A DNA stretch of 48,249 bases from Sulfurihydrogenibium sp. Its GTDB lineage: Bacteria; Aquificota; Aquificia; Aquificales; Hydrogenothermaceae. How positions within the stretch are numbered: position 1 is the stretch's first letter; each line of letters starts with the position of its first letter. The notes under the pieces are model-generated. The model was not told the origin of the DNA and made no database searches. It worked only from the letters and a program-made list of their open reading frames with translations. The translations under genes and the position numbers were made by a program. Location of the stretch: the NCBI RefSeq assembly GCF_027448985.1, contig NZ_DAIDMN010000002.1, positions 1-48,249 of the forward strand, in the 5' to 3' direction. Shown in pieces: positions 30,725-42,763 of this stretch.

Positions 30725-31006
30725 TTAGCTACGGGGAGGTTTAAAGGGTTTAGATGAAAATAAATCACGATTCTTAGTAAAAACTCCGAAAAAATTCTGA
30801 TTATACAAAGGGTACTTTAAGGAATTTTCATTGTTAAACAAAATTTTTATATCAGTGTCATTTTCAATCTGGTCAAGAGATTCATGTTCACACATTAAAT
30901 AACAAGCTGTATCATTATAAGCATTATAATCTTTACTTACCTGAGCAAAAAGAGTTGAAAACATAACCAAAAAGATAAACAAAAACTTGAAAATTCCCAT
31001 ACTCAT
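30725..31006 (-). CDS. Small secreted protein at head of the RND efflux operon
   Basis: 93 aa, clear N-terminal signal peptide (GIFKFLFIFLVMFSTLFAQ), C-terminus ...SSKPFKPPRS. Same strand and immediately upstream of the TolC-like gene. Confidence 0.6.
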   Translation of the reverse strand: MSMGIFKFLFIFLVMFSTLFAQVSKDYNAYNDTACYLMCEHESLDQIENDTDIKILFNNENSLKYPLYNQNFFGVFTKNRDLFSSKPFKPPRS

Positions 31007-31031
31007 ATTATATCACAATCTTAGTTTTTAC

Positions 31032-31652
31032 TTATGAATTTTTGTAAACAAAATTTTTAAAATTTTCTAAAAGTTTTAATCCGGATTTTTGGCTTTTTTC
31101 CGGATGGAACTGAACAGCCCACACGTTGTCTATTTCTACAGCAGAACAAAAATCTATACCGTAATCTGTTGTAGAAGCTATCACACTTTTGTCATCTGGA
31201 TTTGCATAGTAAGAGTGGACAAAGTAGAAAAACTCTCCATCTTTTATAGATTCAAACATCTTGGAAGGTTTTTTTAACCAAACTTGATTCCAACCCATAT
31301 GGGGAATTTTAATAGGTAGTTTCTCATCAAACCTCACTACGCTTCCTTTTATGATGCCAAGACCTTCGTGTTGTCCAAACTCATAACCATATTCAAAAAG
31401 TATCTGAAGACCAAGACAGATACCAAGGTACGGTTTTCCACATTTTATTAACTCAACAATCTTTTCTTTCAATCCAAGTCTTTCAAGGTTGTGAATTGCA
31501 TCTCCAAAGGCTCCAACTCCGGGAACAACAATAGCATCAGCACAATCCAAGTCTTTTGGATTAAAAGTCCTTTTCACTTGAAATCCCACTTTTTCAAGGG
31601 CTTTTTCTACACTTCTTAGATTTCCCATTCCATAATCAACAAGAGCTATCAT
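31032..31652 (-). CDS. hisH: Imidazole glycerol phosphate synthase glutaminase subunit
   Basis: 'MIALVDYGMGNLRSVEKALEKVGF', 'IVVPGVGAFGDAIHNL', 'PYLGICLGLQILFEYGYE', 'AVQFHPEKSQKSGLKLLENF'. Confidence 0.97.
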   Translation of the reverse strand: MIALVDYGMGNLRSVEKALEKVGFQVKRTFNPKDLDCADAIVVPGVGAFGDAIHNLERLGLKEKIVELIKCGKPYLGICLGLQILFEYGYEFGQHEGLGIIKGSVVRFDEKLPIKIPHMGWNQVWLKKPSKMFESIKDGEFFYFVHSYYANPDDKSVIASTTDYGIDFCSAVEIDNVWAVQFHPEKSQKSGLKLLENFKNFVYKNS

Positions 31653-32420
31653 TTATCCCTCTATGTTTGATTTTAACTCTATCACCAAATTTTTTAGTCC
31701 TTCAAAATCTTTTTTTCCTTGGAGTTTTACTATCGCACTTCCTACTATTACTCCATCTGCTATCTGGGAAATTATCTTTGCATGCTCTCCTTTTGAAACA
31801 CCAAAACCTACAGCAACCTTTTTGTCCGTTATTTTTCTTATTTGAGATATCTTTTCTCTCAACTCTTCCCAAGGTAAAGTTTGTCTTTCTCCGGTTATTC
31901 CGGTTAATGAAACGTAGTATATAAAATCATCACTCATTTTAGATACAAGATTTATCCTTTTCTCATCAGAAGTAGGGGCAAGAAGGAATACAACAGATAA
32001 ACCAAGCTTATTTGCTATCTTCTTAAAGTTTTCTCCTTCTTCAGGTGGTAAATCTGGAACTATAAAACCATCTATTCCATTTTCTTTTGCCATTTTACAA
32101 AAGTTTTCTTCACCAGCTTTGAATATTGGATTGTAGTAGGTCATCGCTATTAAAGGTGTATTTGGATACTTTTGTTTTATTGTTTTTGTTATTTCAAACA
32201 CTTTTAAAGGTGTGATTCCATCTTTTACAGCCTTTTCGTGGGCTATCTGTATGGTTACCCCATCTGCAACAGGGTCTGAAAAAGGAAATCCTACCTCTAA
32301 AATATCTGCTCCGTTTTCTATCAAAGTGAAAGCTGTTTTTACACTGTCTTCAATAGAAGGATATCCACCCATAAAATAACAGATAAGTGGCTTTTTCTTT
32401 TGAAAGGTTTCCTTAATCAA
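31653..32420 (-). CDS. trpA: Tryptophan synthase alpha subunit
   Basis: 'ENGADILEVGFPFSDPVADGVTIQIAHEKAVKDG', 'GIDGFIVPDLPPEEGENF', 'YYVSLTGITGERQTLP', 'VGFGVSKGEHAKII'. Confidence 0.97.
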   Translation of the reverse strand: MIKETFQKKKPLICYFMGGYPSIEDSVKTAFTLIENGADILEVGFPFSDPVADGVTIQIAHEKAVKDGITPLKVFEITKTIKQKYPNTPLIAMTYYNPIFKAGEENFCKMAKENGIDGFIVPDLPPEEGENFKKIANKLGLSVVFLLAPTSDEKRINLVSKMSDDFIYYVSLTGITGERQTLPWEELREKISQIRKITDKKVAVGFGVSKGEHAKIISQIADGVIVGSAIVKLQGKKDFEGLKNLVIELKSNIEG

Positions 32421-32423
32421 GGT

Positions 32424-33008
32424 TTACTCCTTAACTTTTTTAAATATCTCTACTATAAGGTTGTCTATACCCGTTCCTTCTTTTGATGATACTAAAAAAA
32501 TTTCATTACCTTCATCTAAGTCTAAAATTTCTTTTATAATTTTTTTTGCTTTCGCTTTTTCACTTTGATTTAGTTTATCAATCTTTGTTCCAACAACTAT
32601 GTATGGTTTTTCAAAACTTTCCAGCCACTGTTTCATAAGAATATCAAGATTAGTTGGAGGGTACCTCGTGTCAACAAGCATAATTATTAGTTTAAGATTT
32701 TCCCTATTTAATAGGTAATTCTCTATCATCTTTTGCCAGTTTAACCTTTCTTTTTGAGATACAGATGCAAAACCGTACCCTGGAAGGTCTACAAAGTATA
32801 TTTCATCGTTAAGGGTGAAAAAGTTTATTAGTCTTGTTTTTCCCGGTGTTGAGCTTACTTTTGCTATTGACCTTTTAAAGATTGCATTGATTAATGAGGA
32901 CTTTCCTACGTTTGACCTTCCAACTATCGCTACCTCCGGTTTATCCGGAGGTGGATAATCTTCTGGTTTAACTGCACTTTTTAGAAATTTAACATTTTTT
33001 ATACTCAT
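32424..33008 (-). CDS. engB: Ribosome biogenesis GTP-binding protein EngB/YsxC
   Basis: 'EVAIVGRSNVGKSSLINAIFKRSIAKVSSTPGKTRLINFFTLNDEIYFVDLPGYGFA'. Confidence 0.96.
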   Translation of the reverse strand: MSIKNVKFLKSAVKPEDYPPPDKPEVAIVGRSNVGKSSLINAIFKRSIAKVSSTPGKTRLINFFTLNDEIYFVDLPGYGFASVSQKERLNWQKMIENYLLNRENLKLIIMLVDTRYPPTNLDILMKQWLESFEKPYIVVGTKIDKLNQSEKAKAKKIIKEILDLDEGNEIFLVSSKEGTGIDNLIVEIFKKVKE

Positions 33009-33010
33009 CT

Positions 33011-34228
33011 TTAACTTGCTTTTTCATAAACGTAAATTGGTGGTTTGTTTTTCAAAACTACATCTTTGTCTATAACAACCCTTTTCAACGTTTTTTGATT
33101 TGGAGCTTCATACATAACTTCTAACATAATATCTTCTATTATGGCTCTTAAACCTCTTGCACCGGTTTTTCTTTTTATAGCTTCTCTTGCTATCTCTCTT
33201 AGTGCGTCTTCAGTAAATTCAAGGTCTATTCCATCTACTGATAACAACGCTTGGTATTGTTTTACAAGGGCATTTTTTGGCTCCGTTAAAACTCTAACAA
33301 GCATATCTTCATCAAGTTCTTTTAAGGTTGCTACAACAGGTATTCTTCCTAAAAACTCTGGAATCAGTCCGTACTTTATCAGGTCTTCCGGTTGGACTTG
33401 GTCCAATAAATCTCCTTCTTCTTTTTTGCTTTTTATCTCAGCTCCAAAACCGATGGATTTTTTACCAAGTCTTTGTCTTATTATATCTTCCAAACCGACA
33501 AACGCCCCACCAAGAATAAAAAGGATATTAGTGGTATCTAACTGAATAAACTCTTGATGAGGATGTTTTCTACCTCCTTGAGGTGGAACGTTTGCAATGG
33601 TTCCTTCAAGGATTTTTAAAAGTGCTTGTTGAACACCTTCTCCGGATACATCTCTTGTGATTGATGGATTTTCTCCGGATTTTTTAGCTATCTTATCCAC
33701 TTCATCTATGTATATGATTCCTTTTTCTGCCGCTTCTACGTCGTAATCTGCATTTTGAAGAAGTCTTGCTAAAATACTTTCTACGTCTTCTCCTACGTAT
33801 CCAGCTTCTGTTATGTTCGTAGCATCTGCAATAGCAAACGGTACGTTGAGTATTCTTGCCAATGTTCTTGCAAGTAATGTTTTTCCGGAACCTGTAGGAC
33901 CTATAAGTAAGATATTACTTTTTTCAACTTCTACACCACTGTTTTTGAATAAATCTTTTTGGTATATCCTTTTGTAGTGGTTGTACACTGCAACGGATAG
34001 TATTTTTTTTGCTTTTTCTTGACCTATAACGTACTCATCAAGTTTTGCCTTTATTTCAGCAGGTGTAGGAAGGTCAGCTACTTTTTCAAACTTCTTATTC
34101 TCAAACTCCTGTTTTACTATATCTGCAAGTCTTTCTACACAACTATCACAAACGAATATTCCATTTGGACCTTCTACCATAACCTCAGCTTGATTTTCCG
34201 GTTTACCACAAAATGAACATTTTCTCAT
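33011..34228 (-). CDS. clpX: ATP-dependent Clp protease ATP-binding subunit ClpX
   Basis: Zinc finger '[28 protein letters not shown]', '[20 protein letters not shown]', '[40 protein letters not shown]'. Confidence 0.98.
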   Translation of the reverse strand: MRKCSFCGKPENQAEVMVEGPNGIFVCDSCVERLADIVKQEFENKKFEKVADLPTPAEIKAKLDEYVIGQEKAKKILSVAVYNHYKRIYQKDLFKNSGVEVEKSNILLIGPTGSGKTLLARTLARILNVPFAIADATNITEAGYVGEDVESILARLLQNADYDVEAAEKGIIYIDEVDKIAKKSGENPSITRDVSGEGVQQALLKILEGTIANVPPQGGRKHPHQEFIQLDTTNILFILGGAFVGLEDIIRQRLGKKSIGFGAEIKSKKEEGDLLDQVQPEDLIKYGLIPEFLGRIPVVATLKELDEDMLVRVLTEPKNALVKQYQALLSVDGIDLEFTEDALREIAREAIKRKTGARGLRAIIEDIMLEVMYEAPNQKTLKRVVIDKDVVLKNKPPIYVYEKAS

Positions 34229-34837
34229 TTACTTATCTTCACCTCTTTTGTATATTACTTTATCTATAAGACCGTACTCTTTTGCTTCTTCTGCTGACAT
34301 AAAGTAGTCTCTTTCCGTATCTGCTTCTATCTTTTCTATTGGTTGTCCTGTATGTTTTGCCAAGTATTCGTTTAGCATTCTTTTTAATCTTAAAATTTCT
34401 CTTGCATGGATTTCTATATCGGTAGCTTGACCTTGAAATCCTCCAAGTGGTTGGTGAATCATTATTCTTGCGTTAGGTAAAGAGTACCTTTTTCCTTTTG
34501 CACCAGCTGAAAGTAAAAATGCTCCCATTGAAGCTGCTTGTCCCATACAAATTGTAACAACATCCGGTTTTATGTAGTTCATAGTGTCGTATATTGCCAA
34601 TCCGGCTGTCACAACACCACCAGGAGAGTTTATGTACATGTATATATCTTTTTCTGGGTCTTCCGCTTCTAAGAACAGTAACTGAGCAACAATAAGATTT
34701 GCTACATGGTCATCTATAGGAGTTCCCAGTAGAATGATTCTATCCTTTAAAAGTCTAGAGTAGATATCGTATGCTCTTTCACCTCTTGGTGTTTGTTCTA
34801 TAACTATTGGGACTAACTGATTTAAAATTTTATCCAT
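34229..34837 (-). CDS. clpP: ATP-dependent Clp protease proteolytic subunit ClpP
   Basis: '[79 protein letters not shown]', '[19 protein letters not shown]'. Start set to MDKILNQL at 34837 (SD GAGGAG), overlapping the tig stop. Confidence 0.97.
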   Translation of the reverse strand: MDKILNQLVPIVIEQTPRGERAYDIYSRLLKDRIILLGTPIDDHVANLIVAQLLFLEAEDPEKDIYMYINSPGGVVTAGLAIYDTMNYIKPDVVTICMGQAASMGAFLLSAGAKGKRYSLPNARIMIHQPLGGFQGQATDIEIHAREILRLKRMLNEYLAKHTGQPIEKIEADTERDYFMSAEEAKEYGLIDKVIYKRGEDK

Positions 34838-36125
34838 TTTGCTCCTCTTCTTGTTTTTCTTCTTGTTTTTCAACTTCTTTAATATTTGCCTTTTGTGTTA
34901 TTATGTCAAGAGCTTTTTGTCTTAAAATATCACTTTTAATACCTTCAATTAAATTTCTTTCCTTTAAGTAATCATTAAACTCTATTGGTGTCATGTTGTA
35001 ATTTTTAGCCAATCTTTCAATTTCTCTATCGAGCTCTTCATCTGAAACAGTTAGTCCTTCCTTCTCTGCTATCTTCGTTAAGACAAACATAACTCTTATA
35101 TTGTTGATTGCTGTTTTTGTTAAACCTTCCCTTGCTGCTTCCAACATATCTCTGTTTGGATTGATACCATAAGCTTGTAATTGTTGAGCGTACCTTTGAG
35201 CTAAGTTTTGTAACTCCAATTCCAACAAAGATGTTGGGACAGGGAAATCGTACTCTGAAGCTATTTTATCTAATATTTTTTGCTGAGCTTCCAATTTTTT
35301 AATGTTTTCTACTTGTTTTTGGAGTTCTTCTTTTATTTTATTTTTTGCTTCTTCAACATTCTCTCCAAGCCCTATTTTCTTAACAAATTCATCGTTAAAC
35401 TCCGGAATAACCTTCTTCTTAACTTCCAATATCTCTATCTCAACTTTTGCTTTTCCTATCTCTTCTCCTTTTTCGTTGTAAAGAGGAATGTTTTCAAGCT
35501 CTACTTTGTCCGATACCTTTTTACCTTTTATTGCGTCTTCTATCTCTTTTCTCAAAGTTCCAGAACCGATAATAACTTCAAATTCATCCTCTTCCTCTTC
35601 TCCTTTTTCAGAGATGATATGGTACTTAATCTTTACTAAATCTCCTTCTTCAACTTCTTTATCTTCTTTTTTATACTCTGCATGTTTCTCTAAGAGATTG
35701 TTGATATACTTTTGGACATCTTCATCTTTTACTTCTAACTTTGTAATTTCCACTTCCATTCCTTCGTAAGGTTTTAGTTCAAAATCCGGAGCTATTTCGA
35801 AACTTACTTTAAAAACTATCTTCTGGTCGTTTTCTAATTTGATATCTCCAAAGTAAATTTCCTGAGTAACAGGTTTTAGATTCTGATTTTCCAATATCTC
35901 AGGTAAAAATCTGTTGACATAGTTTCTTACAACTTCTTCCTGAATTTCGTTTTTATACTTTGCCTTAATTATATTTTTGGGGACATTACCTTTCCTAAAT
36001 CCGGGAACATTTGCGTACTTTGATAGTTCCTTAACAACCTCTTCTACAAGGTTTTTAATTTTCTCACCTTCATCTTCAATAGTTAATGTTCTGACTAATT
36101 CATTTGCTTCTACAACTACGTTCAT
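34830..36125 (-). CDS. tig: Trigger factor
   Basis: '[35 protein letters not shown]', PPIase-like central region '[14 protein letters not shown]', helical C-terminal domain; upstream of clpP-clpX. Confidence 0.93.
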   Translation of the reverse strand: MNVVVEANELVRTLTIEDEGEKIKNLVEEVVKELSKYANVPGFRKGNVPKNIIKAKYKNEIQEEVVRNYVNRFLPEILENQNLKPVTQEIYFGDIKLENDQKIVFKVSFEIAPDFELKPYEGMEVEITKLEVKDEDVQKYINNLLEKHAEYKKEDKEVEEGDLVKIKYHIISEKGEEEEDEFEVIIGSGTLRKEIEDAIKGKKVSDKVELENIPLYNEKGEEIGKAKVEIEILEVKKKVIPEFNDEFVKKIGLGENVEEAKNKIKEELQKQVENIKKLEAQQKILDKIASEYDFPVPTSLLELELQNLAQRYAQQLQAYGINPNRDMLEAAREGLTKTAINNIRVMFVLTKIAEKEGLTVSDEELDREIERLAKNYNMTPIEFNDYLKERNLIEGIKSDILRQKALDIITQKANIKEVEKQEEKQEEEQNG

Positions 36126-36293
36126 CTACTCTCTCCTTACATTTTTTTCAAATTTAAATTTTAATTATATCATACCTTTCAAATTTTTAACTTGCATATT
36201 TTTTATGCAATAGTATTTAAAAAATTTAAAATTTATCATATAATATATTTTTCATTTTAAAATTAAAATTCTTAGCAAGGAGGTTTTTTTACC

Positions 36294-36383
36294 ATGGGCA
36301 GTATTAGCCCGACGAAAATTTTTAAGAAAAAAACTTTTAAGGAGGAAAGAAAATGGAAAAAACCCTCGGACTGCATATCATAG
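36294..36383 (+). CDS. Candidate leader/upstream ORF (29 aa) overlapping speD out of frame
   Basis: AAGGAGG (36277-36283) then ATG at 36294: MGSISPTKIFKKKTFKEERKWKKPSDCIS*. Stop TAG at 36381, inside speD. Confidence 0.4.
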   Translation: MGSISPTKIFKKKTFKEERKWKKPSDCIS

Positions 36384-36757
36384 CGGACCTTTACGGAGTA
36401 GATTTTGAAAAAATCGACCATGTAGAAGACGTAAAAGCACTTTTGGAAGGAGCTGTCAAATACGCAAATCTTAGTAAGTTATCATCTCATTTCCATCAAT
36501 TTAATCCTCACGGGGCAACAGGAGTAATTCTCTTAGAAGAATCTCACATATCTATCCATACATGGCCTGAGCATGGTTATGCTGCTATTGATGTTTACAC
36601 CTGCGGAGGAAAAGAGAAAACCTTTAAAGCTATGGAATACATCATCAAAGTCTTAAAACCAAAAAGGGTTGATGAAAAGATAGCTGAGAGAGGAGTAGTT
36701 CCGGTAGAGCCGGAAGGTGTAAACATAGAAAGATGGCAGTTAGCAGCCAGCCTGTAA
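36353..36757 (+). CDS. speD: S-adenosylmethionine decarboxylase proenzyme
   Basis: 'LGLHIIADLYGVD', 'HFHQFNPHGATGVILLEESHISIHTWPEHGYAAIDVYTCG' (prokaryotic AdoMetDC cleavage motif). SD AAGGAGG. Confidence 0.96.
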   Translation: MEKTLGLHIIADLYGVDFEKIDHVEDVKALLEGAVKYANLSKLSSHFHQFNPHGATGVILLEESHISIHTWPEHGYAAIDVYTCGGKEKTFKAMEYIIKVLKPKRVDEKIAERGVVPVEPEGVNIERWQLAASL

Positions 36758-36833
36758 TCTGATGTAAAACATAGATACCCTGTTTGTAAAGATGTAGTAT
36801 TATGTTTGTATGAAAACTTTTAGGGGGTATTCT

Positions 36834-37259
36834 ATGTTAAACGAAAATTTGATGAAACTTTTAAATGATTTAACACCATCTGTTTTTGCTACGGTGTCAG
36901 ATGGTAAACCTTACCTTGCATTTGTAAGTTGGCTCGTTGCAAAGGATGAAAACACTATAAGAGTAGCTTTGAGTAAGAATTCTAAATCTGTTGAAAACGT
37001 AAAGGTAAATCCGGAGGTAGCGATTTCTGTTTTCGGACCTGAGATAGCAGCCACAATTTATGGAAAAGCACAGATAATAAAAGATGCTATAGAAGATATT
37101 CCATTTCCGGTTTCTGTTTTAGAAGTTAAGGTTGAAAATGTTATCGATAATCTATTTCCGGGAGCTACCGTAAAAGGAACTATTCCATTCGAGCATACAG
37201 GAAACGTCCAAAAAGCCTTAGAGTTGGATGAAAAGGTTTTGAAAGCGTTAAAAAGTTAG
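36834..37259 (+). CDS. Pyridoxamine 5'-phosphate oxidase-like flavin-binding family protein
   Basis: 'LLNDLTPSVFATVSDGKPYLAFVSWLVAKDENTIRVALSKNSKSVENVKVNPEVAISVFG'. ATG at 36834 is preceded by AGGGGG, so preferred over 36810. Confidence 0.7.
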   Translation: MLNENLMKLLNDLTPSVFATVSDGKPYLAFVSWLVAKDENTIRVALSKNSKSVENVKVNPEVAISVFGPEIAATIYGKAQIIKDAIEDIPFPVSVLEVKVENVIDNLFPGATVKGTIPFEHTGNVQKALELDEKVLKALKS

Positions 37260-37263
37260 TAAA

Positions 37264-37284
37264 AAGGCGGAAATTTTCCGCCTT
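37264..37284. terminator. Hairpin terminator between convergent genes
   Basis: AAGGCGGAAA-T-TTTCCGCCTT, flanked by A- and T-rich sequence. Confidence 0.7.
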
Positions 37285-38431
37285 AATTTTCTAAATTAAT
37301 CAACTCTTTTATCTTTAAGATAGATATAGCTGTGTTTAATTTTAAGTCTAATAAACTGTAATCTGATTTTTTCTTTTCACTAAAAGATGTTAAAAAATCT
37401 TGAAAATTAACTTCCGATAAAGAAAATTTTTTATAACTGTTTTTAAAATCATCTTCGTAAACCTGTTTTGTTTCTATAAACACTTTTAATTTTTTTAATT
37501 TATACTGGTAGTCTACGTACAATGAAACTATTGTACTTTTTAAGTTGTTTAATAATTGTAATTTTTGTTCTTGTTGGGATACTAAAAATAATTTTCTTTC
37601 AAGGACTACCTGTTCTTGTCCTAACGTTCTCCAAAACGGAAAGTTTAGATTAAGATTTATACCTGCTGAAAAAGCATCCTGAAATCTTTCTTTAGATTTA
37701 TATGTTATACCTAAGGAGACATCCGGATAGTAAATCTCTTTTGCAAGTTTATAAGAAAGTCTATCTTTTTTTAAGTTTTCCTCTAAGTTTTTCACTAAAG
37801 GACTTGATTCTTCCGCTTCTCTAAGAACTTTTTCAAGAATTAAATTCTCTTCAATGTTAATCTCATCTACTTCGACATCTTTTATATCGTAATTAACAAG
37901 CTCTTTTATTTTTGATATCAATTTCTCCACTTGGTTTTGATAATCCAACTTTTCTACTTCCAAATCGGTATTAAGTATTTTAAGTTTATTAATCTCGTAC
38001 TGATTTGTTTTAAATTTTAAAAGGTTGTTAATATCATTTTGGTACTTTTCTATAAGGTTTATCTTATCTCTGTAAACTTTTATTTGGTAGGCGTTTTCTT
38101 TTATCTGCCGGATTAACTTATTTTTTTCTATTTGATAGATATAAAAGTAAGCTCTGTAGTTTTGCTTCTCTATCTCTTTTGATAACTCCAACTTTTCATA
38201 CCAAGGAACATACTGCCTCATTGATAGATTTATTCCACTGTTGTAAGACAATGAAAAAGAAGGGTTTGGAAGTTTTTTCGCTACTTCCGATTTTTCTTTT
38301 AGTACTGGAAGTTCTTTTTCAATCTTTTTAAGTTGTGGATTATGCTTTAATGCCAAATCGATAAGCTCATCCAAACTCTCTCCAAAAGAAAATTTCAGTG
38401 CTAAAAGTGTAAAAATTAAGATTCTTACCAT
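37283..38431 (-). CDS. TolC family protein (second, stand-alone)
   Basis: Signal peptide; 'LDELIDLALKHNPQLKKIEKELPVLKEKSEVAKKLPNPSFSLSYN'. Start MVRILIF at 38431 has SD GGAG. Confidence 0.8.
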   Translation of the reverse strand: MVRILIFTLLALKFSFGESLDELIDLALKHNPQLKKIEKELPVLKEKSEVAKKLPNPSFSLSYNSGINLSMRQYVPWYEKLELSKEIEKQNYRAYFYIYQIEKNKLIRQIKENAYQIKVYRDKINLIEKYQNDINNLLKFKTNQYEINKLKILNTDLEVEKLDYQNQVEKLISKIKELVNYDIKDVEVDEINIEENLILEKVLREAEESSPLVKNLEENLKKDRLSYKLAKEIYYPDVSLGITYKSKERFQDAFSAGINLNLNFPFWRTLGQEQVVLERKLFLVSQQEQKLQLLNNLKSTIVSLYVDYQYKLKKLKVFIETKQVYEDDFKNSYKKFSLSEVNFQDFLTSFSEKKKSDYSLLDLKLNTAISILKIKELINLEN

Positions 38432-38489
38432 CTTATAACTCTCCAATATGGATAATTATAACATTTTTCCTATTGAACCACTACTATGA

Positions 38490-40192
<1,703 letters not shown>

Positions 40193-40200
<8 letters not shown>

Positions 40201-41449
40201 AGTTGTTAAGATTCAAAAGGTTGTTTACGGTGGACACGGACTTGCAAAGGAAGATAAAGTTTACTTCGTTCCTTACACATTACCTGAAGAAGAGGTAGAG
40301 ATACAGGTAATTGAAGAAAAGAAAGATTACTCAGTAGCAAAACCTGTAAAAATTGTAAAGCCTTCCGTTTTTAGACAAGAAGCACCTTGCAAATACTACA
40401 CTGTCTGTGGAGGTTGTGATTTTCAGCATATACTTTACGAAAAACAGATTGAAATAAAGAAAGAAATATTGAAAGACCAACTTTTAAGGATTGGAAAAAT
40501 TGATACTGAGATAAAAGATGTTTATCCTTCAAATCCTTTTAATTACAGAAACAAAGCTCAGTTTAAATTTGATGGTAAAAACTTTGGTTTTTATAAACAC
40601 AATTCTCACGAAATAGTTGACGTTGATTACTGTTATCTTTTAAAAGAGGATTTAAATCAAACTATTCAGCCTTTGAAAAAGTTTTTACTTAAATACGCTT
40701 TAAATGTATCTCAAATCGTAGTTTTTTCAAACTATAAAGATGAAAAACTTATAAAGTTTGAATTTACCGATGATTCTCAAATAGTAAATGTAATTCCGGA
40801 TTTAAATATATATAAAGACGAAATAGATAAAAAAATAAAAGGAGTAGGATTTTACTCAAAAAACAAAAGGCATCTGCTTTTAGGTGAAGATGTTGTTTTT
40901 GAAGTTGTGGATAGATACAAATACCGTGTAAGTATGGATAGTTTTTTTCAGGTGAATATTTATCAAGTCAAAAACTTGATAGATATAGTTGTATCTTATG
41001 TGGAAGGTTATAAAAAGGTTGTGGATTTTTACTGTGGTGTAGGAACTCTTACCATTCCTATCGCTTTTCATGTTAAAGATGTCCTTGGAATAGAAGCAAA
41101 CGAAGAAGCGGTTAAAGATGCAAAAGCAAACGTAAAACACAACAACCTAAAAAATTTAAAATTTTTAAAAGGGAAGACGGACAAAGGTCTAAAATATGCA
41201 AAAGATTTTAAGCCGGATTTGATAGTTTTAGACCCACCACGAAGTGGTCTAAATAAAAAAATAGTAAAAGAGATATCTTCAATAGAATCTGTCAAAAGAG
41301 TTGTATACGTATCTTGTAATCCTTCAACTTTAGCAAGAGATTTAAAGGATTTTCAAGAATCCGGATTTAAAGTAAACAAAATATCAATGATAGATATGTT
41401 TCCACAGACCCATCACATAGAAAGTGTGTCTGTTTTAGATAAAATTTAG
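40193..41449 (+). CDS. 23S rRNA (uracil-5-)-methyltransferase, RumA/RlmD family
   Basis: TRAM-like N-terminus; Fe-S cysteines 'CKYYTVCGGCDFQHI'; 'VVDFYCGVGTLTIPIA', 'VYVSCNPSTLARDL', 'DMFPQTHHIESV'. Confidence 0.95.
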
Positions 41450-41544
41450 AATTTAAATACATATATAAGAATTTTCTATTGGACAAAATATCAACAAAAA
41501 TTCATAATAATCTTTAGATTTCAAACTTTATTGGAGGTAAAAAA

Positions 41545-42750
41545 ATGGACTCAAGAAGAGATTTCCTTAAAAAATCTATTTTTCTTGCTGTTGGAGGTCT
41601 AACTTTAAAAAACGCATTTGCTGATGAGGTTCCAACTATTGATTTTCAAGAATATCCCAAAACGGTCAAGTATCCGGAGAAAACAGACTTAATAATGTAT
41701 TCAGATAGACCACCTTTACTTGAAACACCAAGAAGTTACTTTTCAAAAGCCATAACACCAAACGATGCATTTTTTGTAAGATGGCATCTTTCAAATATTC
41801 CAACAGAGGTAAATTTGAAAGAATGGAGACTAAAAATAACAGGAAACGTAAAAAATCCTGTAAGTTTATCTATGGAAGATTTAAAATCTCTGTTTGAACC
41901 AGTATCCTACTACGCTGTATTACAATGTTCTGGAAATGGAAGGTCCTTCTTTGAGAAAAGTCAAACATCTTTAGGAATTCAGTGGAAACATGGAGCGATG
42001 GGTAATGCTCTATGGACGGGAGTAAGACTTTCTGACGTTTTAAACTATGCAGGAGTAAAAAAAGATAGTATTGAAGTAGCGTTCTCAGGTTTAGATAAAG
42101 CTCCCTATCCGGAAACTCCTAATGTAGAAAGGTCTTTACATATAGATAAATGTTTATATGAAGATTTAATTCTTGCATACGAAATGAACGGAGAACCAAT
42201 ACCGATGCTTAACGGCTTTCCACTTAGGTTGATAGTTCCCGGATGGTACGCTACTCACTGGATTAAATCCGTTACAAATATTATGGTTTTAAATCAGGAG
42301 CTAAAAAATTTCTGGATGGAAACGGCTTACCACATTCCGGATAACGCATGTCATTGTGTAGAACCAGGTGAAAAACCAAAAAAAGCAAGGATGATAACTC
42401 AAATGAATGTAAAATCTGTTATAGGAACACCTGAAGATAACACGGTTGTAAAATTGGGACAAGTAATAAAAGTTGCAGGTGTTGCCTTTGACCAAGGTTA
42501 CGGAATAAGTGATGTTTTAGTATCAATAGATGGTGGTAAAAGTTGGAAGCAGGCAAGTTTAGGACCAGACCTTGGAAGGTACTCATTTAGAGAGTGGTTT
42601 TTCTACTTTAAACCACAAAATAAAGGTGAAATTAAGGTAATGGTAAAAGCTATAAATAAAAACGGTGAGACACAACCATTTGAAGCCGGATGGAATCCGG
42701 GAGGATACATGTGGAACGGTATTGATAGTATTACAATAAAAGTATTTTAA
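41545..42750 (+). CDS. SoxC/SorA-type molybdopterin sulfite dehydrogenase
   Basis: Tat-like 'SRRDFLKKSIFLAVGGLTL'; 'YYAVLQCSGNGRSFFE', 'WTGVRLSDVLNYAGVK', 'YEMNGEPIPMLNGFPLRLIVPGWYATHWIKSV', 'AFDQGYGISDVLVSIDGGKSWKQA'. Confidence 0.93.
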   Translation: MDSRRDFLKKSIFLAVGGLTLKNAFADEVPTIDFQEYPKTVKYPEKTDLIMYSDRPPLLETPRSYFSKAITPNDAFFVRWHLSNIPTEVNLKEWRLKITGNVKNPVSLSMEDLKSLFEPVSYYAVLQCSGNGRSFFEKSQTSLGIQWKHGAMGNALWTGVRLSDVLNYAGVKKDSIEVAFSGLDKAPYPETPNVERSLHIDKCLYEDLILAYEMNGEPIPMLNGFPLRLIVPGWYATHWIKSVTNIMVLNQELKNFWMETAYHIPDNACHCVEPGEKPKKARMITQMNVKSVIGTPEDNTVVKLGQVIKVAGVAFDQGYGISDVLVSIDGGKSWKQASLGPDLGRYSFREWFFYFKPQNKGEIKVMVKAINKNGETQPFEAGWNPGGYMWNGIDSITIKVF

Positions 42751-42763
42751 AAGGAGGTTTGCT

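Noticed and set aside
32936-32954. CCTCCGGTTTATCCGGAGG hairpin-like sequence near the engB 5' end
   Set aside because: Inside coding sequence and built from two copies of the globally enriched CCGG word; no separate regulatory evidence.
33141-33545. 134-aa ORF antisense to clpX, and similar shadow ORFs (22527..22976, 18254..18649, 10445..10804, 8393..8725, 47480..47761)
   Set aside because: Low-complexity Ser/Phe/Leu-rich antisense shadows of well-supported genes; no independent evidence of coding.
36181-36290. Possible riboswitch upstream of speD
   Set aside because: The AT-rich leader has no recognisable conserved aptamer core or strong stems; the uORF is the only structured signal I can support.
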